DNA from: Halonatronomonas betaini
Lineage (GTDB): Bacteria; Bacillota; Halanaerobiia; Halanaerobiales; Halarsenatibacteraceae
DNA length: 64,000 nucleotides
Assembly: GCF_015666175.1 (NCBI RefSeq)
Contig: NZ_JADPIE010000003.1
Location: forward strand, 124,001 to 188,000
Direction: 5' to 3'
The notes under the pieces were generated by a model that was not told the DNA's origin, made no database searches, and worked only from the letters and a program-made list of their open reading frames with translations. Of this stretch, positions 1 through 9,171 are shown piece after piece. A program made the position numbers and the translations under genes. Positions within the stretch are counted from its first letter, which is position 1. Each line of letters opens with the position of its first letter.

Positions 1-1332
1 CAGGTTGAGGATAAAAGCCAGTTATTAGAGAAAACTTTAAATAATTTTGGTGTAGATGCTTCAGTTATTAATGTTACCCATGGCCCAACTATTACCAGAT
101 ATGAGATCCAGCCTGAGGTTGGAGTTAAAGTTAGTAAGGTCGTTAATTTATCAAACGATATTGCTTTATCTTTAGCTGCCCATGATGTTAGAATTGAAGC
201 TCCGATTCCAGGCAAATCAGCGATTGGGATTGAAGTTCCTCATCAGGGTCCATCGATGGTTAGGTTTAGAGAAATTGTAGAGAGCGATAAATTTAATGGT
301 TCTGATACCAGGCTAAATCTTGGTCTGGGCAGGGCAGTTGATGGTTCAGCAGTTGTTGCTGATCTAGGAAAGATGCCCCATCTGCTGGTTGCTGGAGCAA
401 CTGGTTCAGGTAAAAGTGTCTGCATTAATAGTATTATCGCCAGCCTTTTATATCAGAATACTCCTGAAGAATTAAAACTTTTATTGATCGATCCTAAAAA
501 GGTTGAGCTTGTGAATTATAATGGCCTGCCCCATTTATTTAGTCCTGTTGTAACTGACTGCAAAAAGGCTGCTTCAACCCTGCAATTAATTGTTAAGGAG
601 ATGGAAGATCGCTATGATCTCTTTGCCGAGACTGGAACCAGAGGGATTGAGTCATATAATAAAAAATCAGATGATCCCCTCCCATACATCGTTGTTATAA
701 TTGATGAATTATCTGATCTAATGATGGTAGCAGCAAATGATGTTGAGGATGCTATCTGCAGACTGGCCCAGATGTCCAGAGCAGCAGGGATCCATCTTGT
801 AATAGCAACTCAGAGACCTTCTGTCGATGTCATTACCGGTTTGATCAAGGCAAATATTCCTAGCCGGATCTCCTTTGCTGTCTCTTCAGCTACTGATTCC
901 AGAACTATTCTTGATACTGGAGGAGCAGAGAAACTTCTCGGTAATGGTGATATGTTATTCCACCCAGTTGGGGCCAAAAAACCTTTCAGAGTTCAGGGTG
1001 CTTATATCGATAATGAAGAGATAAATAACCTGGTTAATTATTTAAGTAATCAGACTGAACCTGATTTTTATATCGATGAAGATGAATTTGAAGACCTGGA
1101 ACTGAATTTAGATGATGAAGAGGACGAACTTTTAGAAGATGCAATTAGACTTGTTGTTGAGTATCGGGCTTCAATTTCAATGTTACAGAGAAGGCTTCAT
1201 ATTGGTCATTCTCGAGCTGCAAGATTAATCGATACCATGGAAGAAATGGGGATTGTGGGCCCATATGTTGGCAGCAAACCAAGAGAGGTATTAATTACAG
1301 AAGATGAACTGGAAAACTATTTAGATGACTAA
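1..1332 (+). CDS. ftsK: DNA translocase FtsK/SpoIIIE (5' end missing)
   Basis: This is the C-terminal part of an FtsK/SpoIIIE ATPase that pumps chromosomal DNA across the division or spore septum. The frame is open from the first base, giving 443 visible residues; the N-terminal membrane domain lies outside the window. The beta domain, RecA-like motor and winged-helix gamma domain can be seen in order. Walker A GATGSGKS is at visible residues 132-139 and Walker B VVIIDEL near 232. The last 65 or so residues ([20 protein letters not shown] region) are the gamma domain that reads KOPS/SRS sequences. The downstream ymfK and rodZ genes match the Bacillus spoIIIE neighbourhood. FtsK versus SpoIIIE cannot be decided without the N-terminus and sporulation data. 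Confidence 0.95.
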   Translation, partial: QVEDKSQLLEKTLNNFGVDASVINVTHGPTITRYEIQPEVGVKVSKVVNLSNDIALSLAAHDVRIEAPIPGKSAIGIEVPHQGPSMVRFREIVESDKFNGSDTRLNLGLGRAVDGSAVVADLGKMPHLLVAGATGSGKSVCINSIIASLLYQNTPEELKLLLIDPKKVELVNYNGLPHLFSPVVTDCKKAASTLQLIVKEMEDRYDLFAETGTRGIESYNKKSDDPLPYIVVIIDELSDLMMVAANDVEDAICRLAQMSRAAGIHLVIATQRPSVDVITGLIKANIPSRISFAVSSATDSRTILDTGGAEKLLGNGDMLFHPVGAKKPFRVQGAYIDNEEINNLVNYLSNQTEPDFYIDEDEFEDLELNLDDEEDELLEDAIRLVVEYRASISMLQRRLHIGHSRAARLIDTMEEMGIVGPYVGSKPREVLITEDELENYLDD

Positions 1333-1413
1333 TTTCTAACTATTAGACCAGTTTACAGGTTAAAGAAGGATTATCTACTTATAATCTCGAATATAATAGA
1401 GAGAGGCAAAATT

Positions 1414-2178
1414 ATGGAAACATTATATATGGAATACAAGATAATAAAAAATAGACCTGGACTATTAGGAGACCTTGCTTCTTTATTAGGTTTATTGCAG
1501 ATTAATATTAAGACAATAGCCAGTATAGAAAATTATTATCGTGGTTTATTACTTGAAATTAAGGAACCTGAAGTTAAGGAAAGACTTTTAAATGCGCTAG
1601 GAGCAGTTAAAGAACTTGAACTAACTGGATTAAGGACTCCTCAGTTAGAAGATTTTTTGGCATTAAAACATGGCAAAAAGGTATCATCGAGGTTTAAAGA
1701 AGATAGCTATTTATTTTCTCGCCAGGATTTAGAGTTGTTGATAGATTTTTTGAGCTTTTATATTATAGATAATGAAGAGATAATGATTGGAATAAAGGGT
1801 AATCCAAGAATTGGAAAAACAGAGACGGCTATTGCAGCTGCTGTTCATTCAAATAAGCACTGGAAATTATTATCTACAACTTTGCTCAGGCAGACAACAC
1901 TAACTTCTGTTCCTGAAAATATTCTTAATAGTAAGACGGTCTTTATTATCGATGCGATCACAACATTTAGGAGGGCTTCAGCTGATCATGTGAGGTTTAT
2001 CAGGGATTTTTTAAATAAACCATTACTTAAAATTATTGAACATCCAGAATTTTTGATCAGGGAAACAGATGTCTCTTATAAGGATTTTGACCTTTTAGTT
2101 GAGTTGACTGAAGATATTAATGATGATTCAGATGACAGGCTTGATAATTATATGTATTCAATTAGTAGTTTTGAATAA
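1414..2178 (+). CDS. ymfK: YmfK-like DUF3388 protein
   Basis: A 254-residue protein resembling Bacillus YmfK (DUF3388), whose biochemical role is not established. Residues 1-75 look like an ACT-type regulatory fold (YKIIKNRPGLLGDLASLLGLL). Residues 115-200 carry a P-loop-like GIKGNPRIGKTETAIA followed by TVFIIDAIT, as in a nucleotide-binding domain. The ATG is preceded by GAGAGG at a 7-nt spacing. It lies 81 nt after ftsK and 20 nt before rodZ, the order seen in Bacillus, where ymfK precedes the RodZ homologue ymfM. The family call rests on sequence style plus this synteny. Confidence 0.8.
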   Translation: METLYMEYKIIKNRPGLLGDLASLLGLLQINIKTIASIENYYRGLLLEIKEPEVKERLLNALGAVKELELTGLRTPQLEDFLALKHGKKVSSRFKEDSYLFSRQDLELLIDFLSFYIIDNEEIMIGIKGNPRIGKTETAIAAAVHSNKHWKLLSTTLLRQTTLTSVPENILNSKTVFIIDAITTFRRASADHVRFIRDFLNKPLLKIIEHPEFLIRETDVSYKDFDLLVELTEDINDDSDDRLDNYMYSISSFE

Positions 2179-2198
2179 ATTGGGAGGGGGTCATACTT

Positions 2199-3170
2199 TT
2201 GGCCGTTGGAAAAACTTTAAAAGAAATTAGAGAAGAAAAAGGTATCACGATTGAAGAAGCAAGCAAAGAGACTAAGATAAGAAAGAAGTATATTTTAGCA
2301 TTAGAGAATGATGAATTCAGTAAAATACCAGGGCGAGTATATGAAAAGGCTTTCTTAAAAACATATGCTGATTATTTAGGTATAGATAAAGAGAAAATTT
2401 TAAATGAATATCAACTCGATCAACAATTAGATGGGGTTGAAGAAGAAAGCATTGGTCGCAAAAGAAGAACTAAAAAGAATAAAAAATCTACATTATTTAA
2501 CTTTCTCTCCATGATAACCGGGAGAGCTATGATAATTATACTTATAATTCTTTTATTTGGTGGAGTTGTAGGTTATAATTTGCTTATTATGAATGGTAAT
2601 AATGGCAACAATGGTTTTGCTGAAGTTGATGAACAGGTTGAGGAAGAGGTTATTGATGAAGATGATTCAGTTGATGAGATATATCTGGCAACAGAGGATA
2701 ATGAGGAAGAAAATGATTCTGAGCCTGATCTAGATAGTGATAATTTATTAGAGACTGGAATTGATCCTACTGATCTAGATGATGATGGTATTCAGCCAGA
2801 TGATGAAACAATTATTGATTTAGAAGACGAAGTTGATTTAGCCGAAATTTCTGAGCAGGAGGCTGAAGTAGACGAGAATGGAGAAGACGAGAATGGAGAA
2901 GCTGATGATTCTGATGAAAATGATTTAGAAGAGGCTCCATCTTATTTTAATGTGATTGCCACTGGCGAAAGCTGGATTAGAGTAGTTGTCGATGGAGAAA
3001 CTCAGTTTGAAGGAATAATTAACGACGGCGATATTCTTGAATATGAACCTGATTCAGAAGTAGTAATCAGAGTTGGTAATGCAGCCGCCATATCGGTTGA
3101 GTATGGAGAAGAAGAAGTAGGTCCTCTTGGTGGTAGTGGGCAGGTTGTTGAAGAAACATTTCAATTATAA
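2199..3170 (+). CDS. rodZ: RodZ-type helix-turn-helix membrane protein
   Basis: A 323-residue RodZ/YmfM homologue, an inner-membrane partner of MreB-type cell-shape machinery. Residues 5-70 form a cytoplasmic HTH_25 domain (GKTLKEIREEKGITIEEASK). A basic stretch RKRRTKKNKK is followed by one membrane span at about 109-130. A very acidic linker runs from about 135 to 245, and a DUF4115 beta domain closes the protein. Translation begins at TTG, 8 nt after a GGGAGGGGG Shine-Dalgarno. The external linker is longer and more acidic than I would expect for the family, consistent with a saline habitat. It contains a perfect 15-bp tandem duplication. Confidence 0.92.
   Translation: MAVGKTLKEIREEKGITIEEASKETKIRKKYILALENDEFSKIPGRVYEKAFLKTYADYLGIDKEKILNEYQLDQQLDGVEEESIGRKRRTKKNKKSTLFNFLSMITGRAMIIILIILLFGGVVGYNLLIMNGNNGNNGFAEVDEQVEEEVIDEDDSVDEIYLATEDNEEENDSEPDLDSDNLLETGIDPTDLDDDGIQPDDETIIDLEDEVDLAEISEQEAEVDENGEDENGEADDSDENDLEEAPSYFNVIATGESWIRVVVDGETQFEGIINDGDILEYEPDSEVVIRVGNAAAISVEYGEEEVGPLGGSGQVVEETFQL
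2871..2900. repeat. 15-bp perfect tandem duplication in rodZ
   Basis: GACGAGAATGGAGAA occurs twice head to tail at 2871-2885 and 2886-2900, in frame, encoding a repeated DENGE unit inside the acidic linker of RodZ. Confidence 0.95.
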
Positions 3171-3193
3171 TTAACCAGGAAAGGGCTGAATTT

Positions 3194-4375
3194 ATGAAAA
3201 AAGAATGGAATTTTAATACCAGAACTGTTCATGCTGGCGAGGATCCATGTCCTCAGACAGGCGCTTTAAGGGTGCCAATATATCAGAGCTCTACCTTCGT
3301 TTTTGACAGTGCTGAGCAGGGTGGAAGACGATTTGCTGGCGAGGAACCAGGCTACATATATACCAGGCTTGGAAATCCGACTCAGACGGCATTAGAAGAG
3401 AAAATGGCTAATTTAGAAGGTACCGATTCTGCAATAGCATTGGGTTCTGGTATGGCAGCAGTATCATCAACAGTTATGGGTTTATTAGAAGCAGGAGACC
3501 ATATCATAGCTTCAAAGACTTTGTATGGCTGCACATTCTCACTATTTTCAGAATTATTACCTAAATGGAATATTGAAGTTTCCTTTGTTGAGATGTCTGA
3601 TCTTAATAACATTAAAGCTGCAATCAAAGATAATACAAAAGTTATTTATACTGAAACACCATCAAATCCTACTATGAATTTAGTTGATCTTGCTGAACTG
3701 TCAGATATTGCAGGTGAAGATATAATAACAGTTGTAGATAATACCTTTATGTCTCCCTGTCTACAGAAACCTGCAGAATTTGGAATTGATATAATTATTC
3801 ATAGTGCCACTAAATTTATTGGTGGTCATGGCGATACAATAGCTGGTATAATCTGTGGTCCTGAAGATCTTTTAAATTCATTTAGAGAAACAACTGTTAA
3901 AGATTTTGGAGGAATTATAGCTCCCTTTGATACATTTTTGCTATTAAGGGGATTAAAAACATTATCAGTCAGGATGGAAAGAATAACGAAAAACGCAAAG
4001 AAAGTCGCTGAATTTTTAAGTAATCATCCAGCAGTTGATACTGTTTATTATCCAGGTTTAAAAGATCATCCTCAATATGAATTAGGAGAAAAACAGATGA
4101 AAGGACCTGGAGGAGTTATGGCCTTTGAATTAAAAGGCGGAATTGAAGAGGGTAAAAAGCTATTAAATTCTCTTGATTTATGTATACTTGCAGTTAGTTT
4201 AGGCGATGTGGATACTTTAATCCAGCATCCGGCTTCGATGACCCATTATGTAGTCCCGGAAGAAGACAGGCGCTCTGCAGGCATTACAGACGGCCTAATA
4301 AGGCTATCAGTTGGAATCGAGGATGTAAATGATATTATTGATGACTTAGAGCAGGGGCTTAATAAAATCAAATAA
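3194..4375 (+). CDS. megL: Methionine gamma-lyase (PLP enzyme)
   Basis: A 393-residue Cys/Met-metabolism PLP enzyme. Methionine gamma-lyase splits methionine into methanethiol, ammonia and 2-oxobutyrate in the cytoplasm, usually to feed on or recycle methionine. The PLP lysine sits in SATKFIGGHGD near residue 208. The phosphate-binding YTRLGNPT is near 56-63. The segment LYGCTF near 112-117 has the cysteine diagnostic of methionine gamma-lyases; cystathionine lyases and synthases usually have another residue there. It follows rodZ by 23 nt but ends in its own terminator, so it closes the plus-strand unit. Specificity is inferred from that cysteine; homocysteine or cystathionine activity remains possible. 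Confidence 0.85.
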   Translation: MKKEWNFNTRTVHAGEDPCPQTGALRVPIYQSSTFVFDSAEQGGRRFAGEEPGYIYTRLGNPTQTALEEKMANLEGTDSAIALGSGMAAVSSTVMGLLEAGDHIIASKTLYGCTFSLFSELLPKWNIEVSFVEMSDLNNIKAAIKDNTKVIYTETPSNPTMNLVDLAELSDIAGEDIITVVDNTFMSPCLQKPAEFGIDIIIHSATKFIGGHGDTIAGIICGPEDLLNSFRETTVKDFGGIIAPFDTFLLLRGLKTLSVRMERITKNAKKVAEFLSNHPAVDTVYYPGLKDHPQYELGEKQMKGPGGVMAFELKGGIEEGKKLLNSLDLCILAVSLGDVDTLIQHPASMTHYVVPEEDRRSAGITDGLIRLSVGIEDVNDIIDDLEQGLNKIK

Positions 4376-4386
4376 GATTTATATTT

Positions 4387-4414
4387 GCTGACAGCTTTAA
4401 AACTGTCAGCTTTT
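4387..4414 (+). terminator. Rho-independent terminator after megL
   Basis: Perfect 8-bp stem GCTGACAG/CTGTCAGC with an 8-nt loop, followed by TTTT, 11 nt after the megL stop. Confidence 0.85.
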
Positions 4415-4460
4415 AATATTTATAAATAAAAAACTCCAGCTGATTAGCTGAAGTTAAAAA

Positions 4461-4547
4461 TGGTGGAGGGGAAAGGATTTGAACCTTTGAAGGCATCGCC
4501 GGCAGATTTACAGTCTGCTCCCTTTAGCCAGACTCGGGCACCCCTCC
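4461..4547 (-). tRNA. tRNA-Tyr (GTA)
   Basis: An 87-nt class II tRNA on the minus strand with a long variable arm. The acceptor stem GGAGGGG pairs with CCCCTCC, the discriminator is A and CCA is encoded. The anticodon loop CTGTAAA reads GTA, for tyrosine. It is the last gene of a three-tRNA minus-strand transcript. Confidence 0.96.
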
Positions 4548-4563
4548 AGTATTATATTAAAAA

Positions 4564-4639
4564 TGGTACCCTCAAGGGGATTCGAACCCCTGTCGCCAGG
4601 ATGAAAACCTGGTATCCTAGACCCCTAGACGATGAGGGC
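4564..4639 (-). tRNA. tRNA-Glu (TTC)
   Basis: A 76-nt minus-strand tRNA with acceptor GCCCTCA/TGAGGGT, encoded CCA, and the anticodon loop TTTTCAT with TTC for glutamate. It lies 16 nt upstream of tRNA-Tyr in the same transcript. Confidence 0.96.
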
Positions 4640-4646
4640 ACTAAAA

Positions 4647-4723
4647 TGGTCGGGCTGCTGAGATTTGAACTCAGGACCCCCTGTTCCCAAAACAGGTGCG
4701 CTACCAAACTGCGCCACAGCCCG
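4647..4723 (-). tRNA. tRNA-Pro (TGG)
   Basis: A 77-nt minus-strand tRNA with acceptor CGGGCTG/CAGCCCG, encoded CCA and the anticodon loop TTTGGGA with TGG for proline. It is the first gene of the Pro-Glu-Tyr transcript, close behind a strong promoter. Confidence 0.96.
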
Positions 4724-4737
4724 TCAACACAATTACT

Positions 4738-4766
4738 AGTATATCTGAAAAAGACGTTATCGTCAA
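4738..4766 (-). promoter_or_regulatory. Promoter of the Pro-Glu-Tyr tRNA operon
   Basis: On the minus strand TTGACG (4766-4761) and TATACT (4743-4738) are separated by exactly 17 nt, ending 14 nt before the tRNA-Pro gene. A typical strong stable-RNA promoter. Confidence 0.85.
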
Positions 4767-4897
4767 GGGTTTTTTTAAAGTTTTTTTATTTTTTATTTTC
4801 CGTCAATTCTAAATTCTTTTTTTAGTAAAATATACTTGATTTTAACAAATTCATATGATAATATAATCTTGCAGAAATTAAATATTTTTTTAAATGT

Positions 4898-4973
4898 GGT
4901 GAGATAGCTCAGTTGGTAGAGCAGGGGATTGAAAATCCCCGTGTCGGCAGTTCAATTCTGCCTCTCACCACCA
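4898..4973 (+). tRNA. tRNA-Phe (GAA)
   Basis: A 76-nt plus-strand tRNA with acceptor GGTGAGA/TCTCACC, discriminator A and encoded CCA. The anticodon loop TTGAAAA reads GAA for phenylalanine. It is transcribed away from the other three tRNAs. Only a weak AT-rich promoter candidate (TATAAT near 4860) lies upstream. Confidence 0.96.
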
Positions 4974-5031
4974 TTTTTATATAACAAATTGTTATTATAT
5001 TTTGAAATTTTAAATGATTGGAGGTGATTAT

Positions 5032-5829
5032 ATGTCATGGGGTCTATTTTTTCTTATAATTTTTATTCTAACTATTTTTATTCCAATCCTAAAGAATTAT
5101 AACTTGAACTATAAAAGAACTAAAATGATTAAATCTATTGAAAAAGATGAAGAGACCAGGGTTATAACATTAATTCATAGACAGGAAATCTTAAGTATTA
5201 TAGGCATACCCTTTACCAGGTATATAAATATTGAAGATTCAGAGGAGATTTTAAGAGCAATCAGGTCCACTGATAAGGACAGACCTATAGATTTAATACT
5301 GCATACCCCTGGTGGTTTGGTTCTTGCAGCTGAGCAGATAGCTATGGCAATAAATAGGCATCCATCTAGAGTAAGAGTACTTGTACCCCATTATGCTATG
5401 TCAGGTGGTACTTTAATTGCTCTAGCTGCTGATGAAATTATTATCGATGAAAATGCTGTTTTAGGCCCTGTAGATCCGCAGATAGCCGGCTACCCTGCTG
5501 AATCTATTCTCCAGGTAATTGAGTCAAAAGAAATGGCTGATATCGACGATGAGACGCTTATCTATGGGGACGTGGCCAGAAAAGCAATAGTTCAATTAGA
5601 AAATTTCTTAAAAACAATATTAGATGATAAAATGGACGATGATGAAATTATAAGGTTAATTGAGAATCTATGTCATGGAAAATACACTCATGATTTTCCT
5701 CTAGACTCAAAGGTTTTAGAATCACTAAATATTAAGCATAGTATAGGTCTGCCAGATAAGGTTTATACATTAATGGAACTTTATCCTCAACCTGGCAGAA
5801 ATAGACCATCTGTTTATTATGTTTCTTAA
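5032..5829 (+). CDS. SDH-family Clp-fold serine protease, membrane anchored
   Basis: A 265-residue protein of the serine dehydrogenase proteinase (SDH/SppA-like, ClpP fold) family. Residues 3-20 form a membrane anchor (WGLFFLIIFILTIFIPIL). The protease fold follows, with the oxyanion segment HTPGG at 91-95 and the probable nucleophile Ser124 in HYAMSGGT. Such enzymes degrade membrane or secreted peptides, but the substrate is unknown here. I start at the ATG at 5032, because GGAGGTGA precedes it at good spacing; the ATG 18 nt earlier has no ribosome-binding site. Its stop codon overlaps that of the convergent recombinase gene. Confidence 0.85.
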   Translation: MSWGLFFLIIFILTIFIPILKNYNLNYKRTKMIKSIEKDEETRVITLIHRQEILSIIGIPFTRYINIEDSEEILRAIRSTDKDRPIDLILHTPGGLVLAAEQIAMAINRHPSRVRVLVPHYAMSGGTLIALAADEIIIDENAVLGPVDPQIAGYPAESILQVIESKEMADIDDETLIYGDVARKAIVQLENFLKTILDDKMDDDEIIRLIENLCHGKYTHDFPLDSKVLESLNIKHSIGLPDKVYTLMELYPQPGRNRPSVYYVS

Positions 5830-6758
5830 AAGTCTTCCATCTTATCAATAGCATTTTTCTTTTGACGTGCATCAGTGTGGGTATATATCTGGGTTGTAGA
5901 AATACTGGCATGACCTAATAAATCCTGTAATACCTTTAAGTCCTTTGTCTGATGATACAGAGATGTTGCAAAGGTATGGCGTAATTTATGGGGGGTGATT
6001 TTACTTGCCTGTCTTAAACCGGCACTTTTAGCATATTTCTTAACAAATTTTTGTATAGTTCTTACTGAGATTCTTCGACCCTGATTTGATAAAAATAAAG
6101 CTTCCTCATCTTTAGGATCTTTAATATCTATATTATCTCTTAAGGGTAGATAATCTAAAATTGATTCAATAACATCGTTATGCAAAGGGACATACCTTTC
6201 TTTATTGCCTTTACCATAAAATTTAATAGATTCATCATCAAAATCAATATCAGGCAAATCTAAATTAACGAGCTCAGAGACTCTTAATCCGCCGTATAGA
6301 AATAATTTGACTATAGCTAAATCTCTTAATTTATAACTGCTATCAGATTTTTCTATAGACTTAATATATTTTTTGGCCTCATTCATTTTCAAGTATATAG
6401 GTTCAGCTCTCTGTTCAGTCTTACTTGCCTGAATACTGGCAGCTGGGCTACTATCTAGCAATTCATTTCTAACTAAATATTTAAAAAAAGATCTTAATGA
6501 ATAGAGCTTTCTATTCCTGGTAGCTGCTGAATTTTCCTGAACAATTATTATATTTCCTAAAAATTCTATTACCTGATGTTTCTCTATTTGCTTGACTGGA
6601 AAATCTTCTTTGAAATTATATTTATCTTTTAAAAAATCAAGGAATAGGAATAGATCATGGTTGTATTCTTTAATAGTTAATTCTGAATAGCCTCTTTCAA
6701 CTAATAGGTGATTTTTAAATCTATCAACTGCATCTAAAAAACTTATATTTTTTGACAT
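5826..6758 (-). CDS. Xer-like tyrosine recombinase
   Basis: A 310-residue site-specific tyrosine recombinase of the XerC/XerD type. The N-terminal SAM-like DNA-binding domain covers about 6-105 and the catalytic domain 118-305. The full catalytic set is visible: R159 (GGLRVSEL), K184, H257 and R260 (HKLRHTFA), H283 (LGHAS) and nucleophile Y292. I use the ATG preceded by GAAGGAGATG; an upstream in-frame extension to 6872 has no comparable signal. Size and sequence fit a chromosomal Xer enzyme for dimer resolution or a stand-alone relative, but XerC, XerD or other cannot be settled here. No phage or integron genes accompany it. Confidence 0.88.
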   Translation of the reverse strand: MSKNISFLDAVDRFKNHLLVERGYSELTIKEYNHDLFLFLDFLKDKYNFKEDFPVKQIEKHQVIEFLGNIIIVQENSAATRNRKLYSLRSFFKYLVRNELLDSSPAASIQASKTEQRAEPIYLKMNEAKKYIKSIEKSDSSYKLRDLAIVKLFLYGGLRVSELVNLDLPDIDFDDESIKFYGKGNKERYVPLHNDVIESILDYLPLRDNIDIKDPKDEEALFLSNQGRRISVRTIQKFVKKYAKSAGLRQASKITPHKLRHTFATSLYHQTKDLKVLQDLLGHASISTTQIYTHTDARQKKNAIDKMEDF

Positions 6759-6873
6759 AATATATACATCTCCTTCGCCTAAGTTAAATTTTACGAAACT
6801 TTTATCTTCTTGTTTTATATATTCAAGATAAAAAATTAAATTCCTGTTTTTAAATAAAAAGGAGGAGTTCAAC

Positions 6874-8577
6874 TTGAAAAAGAGATATAAGTATGTAATA
6901 TTATTTTTTCTTATTTCATTAATTCTTATAGGGGGATTTTCTGTCTATCATTACTGGTATAACCTTAATAATCCTAATGAAGTACCACTTTTAGCAACTC
7001 AGGATTGGTCATATCCAACAAAATTAATTGAAAATTTATATTCGAGAGAGTATGAAATTATAATAAATGATGAAAATATTGAAGTTATTTGGATCGATAG
7101 AGGGTCAAATAGTGATAATATTAAACTATCCAAATTTAATAGGTCAGGGGATTTAATTGAAGAAGAAACTATTTTTGAGGAAGCAACATTAAGAAATATT
7201 AATTATTATCATTTAGATGAACATAATTTTATTTTTTATTTATCAGGTTCAGGAAGGAATATGAAATTAAATAAATTGACTTTTAATGAGGCATTTGAGT
7301 TGATATCAGAGGAAACATTAATTGATGAATTATATAATGCAGGAGGCCTAAGTATAGATTATAATAATTCAGATATTTTATTAAGCTGGCATCATAGAAT
7401 AGATGATATAAGTAGTAGCTATCAGATTGGAGCAATGAAATATAATCTCGATGACGGAGTAATTAATCTCAATTCTGAACTAATAATAGGGGAATATGAT
7501 TCAAGGCACCCTATTTCAGTTCTAAATAATAATGATTCTTATATTATTTCCAATGATATGGATGAAAGAGGTTATTATGCCGGTTCAAGTTTAAATAATA
7601 ATAGATATCTAATTACATTCAATACTATAGATGATACAACATTCTCTGTTGATAATTCAATTGAAATAGAAAGAACCCAAATAAGGGATAGAAGAGACAG
7701 TCCTAAATATGTAATAGATGATGAAGATATTTATATTTACTGGAATTATTTTGATTCTGGTGATAGGGCAAGAACTATTTACCTCTCTAATATTAATTTA
7801 GTTGATTATTCAATAGAAGAATTAAAATATGTCACAGGATTTAATAATTCAGAACCAGGCATTATTAGAAGAGGGGATAAATATTATTTTTCTTATATAC
7901 AAGAAACTGAACCAGAAAAAGGGATAAAAGTAATTGAGTCAGATGATCCTATTAATCAAAGGATGGATGGTGAAACCTTGTTTCCAGTCCATAAATATAT
8001 ATCGCAACCCAGATTATCTGGAAACCAAAGTGAAGCTTTATTAAGCTGGTTAAGGATTGAAGGCGGACAGAGAACTTTATATTATTCAAGTGATGCTGAA
8101 GGATACAATCCGTCAGTTTCTACAATTCTTGGCCTTTCCAGAGAAGAATTTGATCTAAATCTACTAAGTATATTTTTGTATTATTTTTTATTACCGTTTT
8201 TGCCGATGGCATTTAATCTGCACTTTTTAGTATTACCCTTTTTAGCTGCATTTGCATTGTATTATTTTATTAAATACTTTAAAAGTGATTTATTATTTAA
8301 TAAAAGATACTTCACATTCATTTCGTCCCTAATGTTTATAATTATTGGAACATTTATTAGAGGTGATACTGGTTTCTTGTTTTTTCCTGAGACCCCACCG
8401 TCAGGATTATTAATTCCGATTTTGATTTCAGCTTTTATATCTGTTATAATTTATTTTAATAATGTAGAAGAATCTTCAGGTTTAGAATTTTATGTAGGGT
8501 TTTCAATGATTATAGCTCTATTTTATTGGATAGCTCAGATAAATTTAGTTTTTCAAACATTTAATTATTTCTTGTAA
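6874..8577 (+). CDS. Unrecognised membrane protein with large external domain
   Basis: I do not recognise this 567-residue protein. Residues 6-25 form a membrane-anchor segment. A large outside domain of about 400 residues follows, rich in short beta-strand repeats and Asn/Asp (LDEHNFIFYLSGSGRN, DNSDILLSWHHR, SEALLSWLRIEGG types), suggesting a beta-propeller. The C-terminal 140 residues contain about four or five hydrophobic spans. It begins at TTG, 7 nt or so after GGAGGAG, and diverges from the recombinase gene. Glutaredoxin follows after 24 nt. A sensor or envelope role is possible, but no function is assigned. Confidence 0.75.
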   Translation: MKKRYKYVILFFLISLILIGGFSVYHYWYNLNNPNEVPLLATQDWSYPTKLIENLYSREYEIIINDENIEVIWIDRGSNSDNIKLSKFNRSGDLIEEETIFEEATLRNINYYHLDEHNFIFYLSGSGRNMKLNKLTFNEAFELISEETLIDELYNAGGLSIDYNNSDILLSWHHRIDDISSSYQIGAMKYNLDDGVINLNSELIIGEYDSRHPISVLNNNDSYIISNDMDERGYYAGSSLNNNRYLITFNTIDDTTFSVDNSIEIERTQIRDRRDSPKYVIDDEDIYIYWNYFDSGDRARTIYLSNINLVDYSIEELKYVTGFNNSEPGIIRRGDKYYFSYIQETEPEKGIKVIESDDPINQRMDGETLFPVHKYISQPRLSGNQSEALLSWLRIEGGQRTLYYSSDAEGYNPSVSTILGLSREEFDLNLLSIFLYYFLLPFLPMAFNLHFLVLPFLAAFALYYFIKYFKSDLLFNKRYFTFISSLMFIIIGTFIRGDTGFLFFPETPPSGLLIPILISAFISVIIYFNNVEESSGLEFYVGFSMIIALFYWIAQINLVFQTFNYFL

Positions 8578-8601
8578 AATTTTTAAATCAGGAGGGATAT
8601 T

Positions 8602-8844
8602 GTGAGTGAGTTAAATTTATATTATCTAGAAAACTGTCCGTTTTGTATTAAAGTGTTAGATTATCTAGAGAATAAGAATTTTGATATTGAATTAACTGAA
8701 ATAAATGAAGTTGATATGGCTAGAGAATTTTTAAAGAAAAATGGCGGGAAAATACAGGTGCCATGTTTATTCATTGATGGAGACCCATTATATGAGTCTG
8801 ATGATATTATTGAGTGGTTTAAGGATAATTTAGAAAATAAATAA
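8602..8844 (+). CDS. Glutaredoxin-like thiol-disulfide protein
   Basis: A small 80-residue thioredoxin-fold protein with a CPFC active site at residues 12-15 and a VPC segment that supplies the cis-proline near 54. Glutaredoxin-type proteins reduce disulfides or glutathione-like adducts in the cytoplasm; low-GC anaerobes may use other thiols. Translation starts at GTG behind AGGAGGG. It follows the unknown membrane protein by 24 nt, so it may share its transcript, and it precedes a separately expressed cold-shock gene. The exact redox partner is unknown. Confidence 0.88.
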   Translation: MSELNLYYLENCPFCIKVLDYLENKNFDIELTEINEVDMAREFLKKNGGKIQVPCLFIDGDPLYESDDIIEWFKDNLENK

Positions 8845-8927
8845 TTAAATTTACTTGATATACCAATTAAATTATGTTAATCTAATAATGGATTAAAAAT
8901 AGATTAAATTTAGGAGGAATGAGTTTA

Positions 8928-9134
8928 ATGATTTATACTGGAAACGTAAAATGGTTTGACACTAAAAAGGGTTTTGGTTTTATTGAACGTGAAGGCGAAG
9001 AAGAAGACGTTTTTGTTCATTTTTCAGCTATTGAGGAAGATGGATTTAAGAATCTTGAAGATGGTCAGGAAGTAGAATTTGAAATTGTTGAAACTGACCG
9101 AGGTCCTCAGGCTGAAAATGTAGTTAAAATATAA
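8928..9134 (+). CDS. csp: Cold-shock domain protein (CspA family)
   Basis: A 68-residue single cold-shock domain, an OB fold that binds single-stranded RNA and melts secondary structure. RNP1 KGFGFIE and RNP2 VFVHF are both present, and GNVKWFD opens the fold. The ATG at 8928 is chosen because TAGGAGGA precedes it by about 9 nt; the ATG at 8919 is too close to that signal. The surface is acidic. A possible promoter TTGATA near 8854 with a weak TAATCT box lies upstream, and a strong terminator follows, so this is probably a monocistronic gene. Confidence 0.96.
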   Translation: MIYTGNVKWFDTKKGFGFIEREGEEEDVFVHFSAIEEDGFKNLEDGQEVEFEIVETDRGPQAENVVKI

Positions 9135-9171
9135 TCATCTAAATAACTATTAAATTCTGTTAAAGATTTAG

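Noticed and set aside
4460-4825. A 121-codon plus-strand frame across the tRNA cluster
   Set aside because: It runs antisense through tRNA-Tyr, -Glu and -Pro and has no ribosome-binding site.
4898-6758. Possible integrative element at tRNA-Phe with the tyrosine recombinase as integrase
   Set aside because: No repeat of the tRNA 3' end was seen downstream, no phage or conjugation genes accompany it, and the enzyme looks like a chromosomal Xer protein.
8845-8927. Cold-shock RNA thermometer or long structured leader ahead of csp
   Set aside because: The gap is only 83 nt and AT-rich, with no convincing stable fold by eye.
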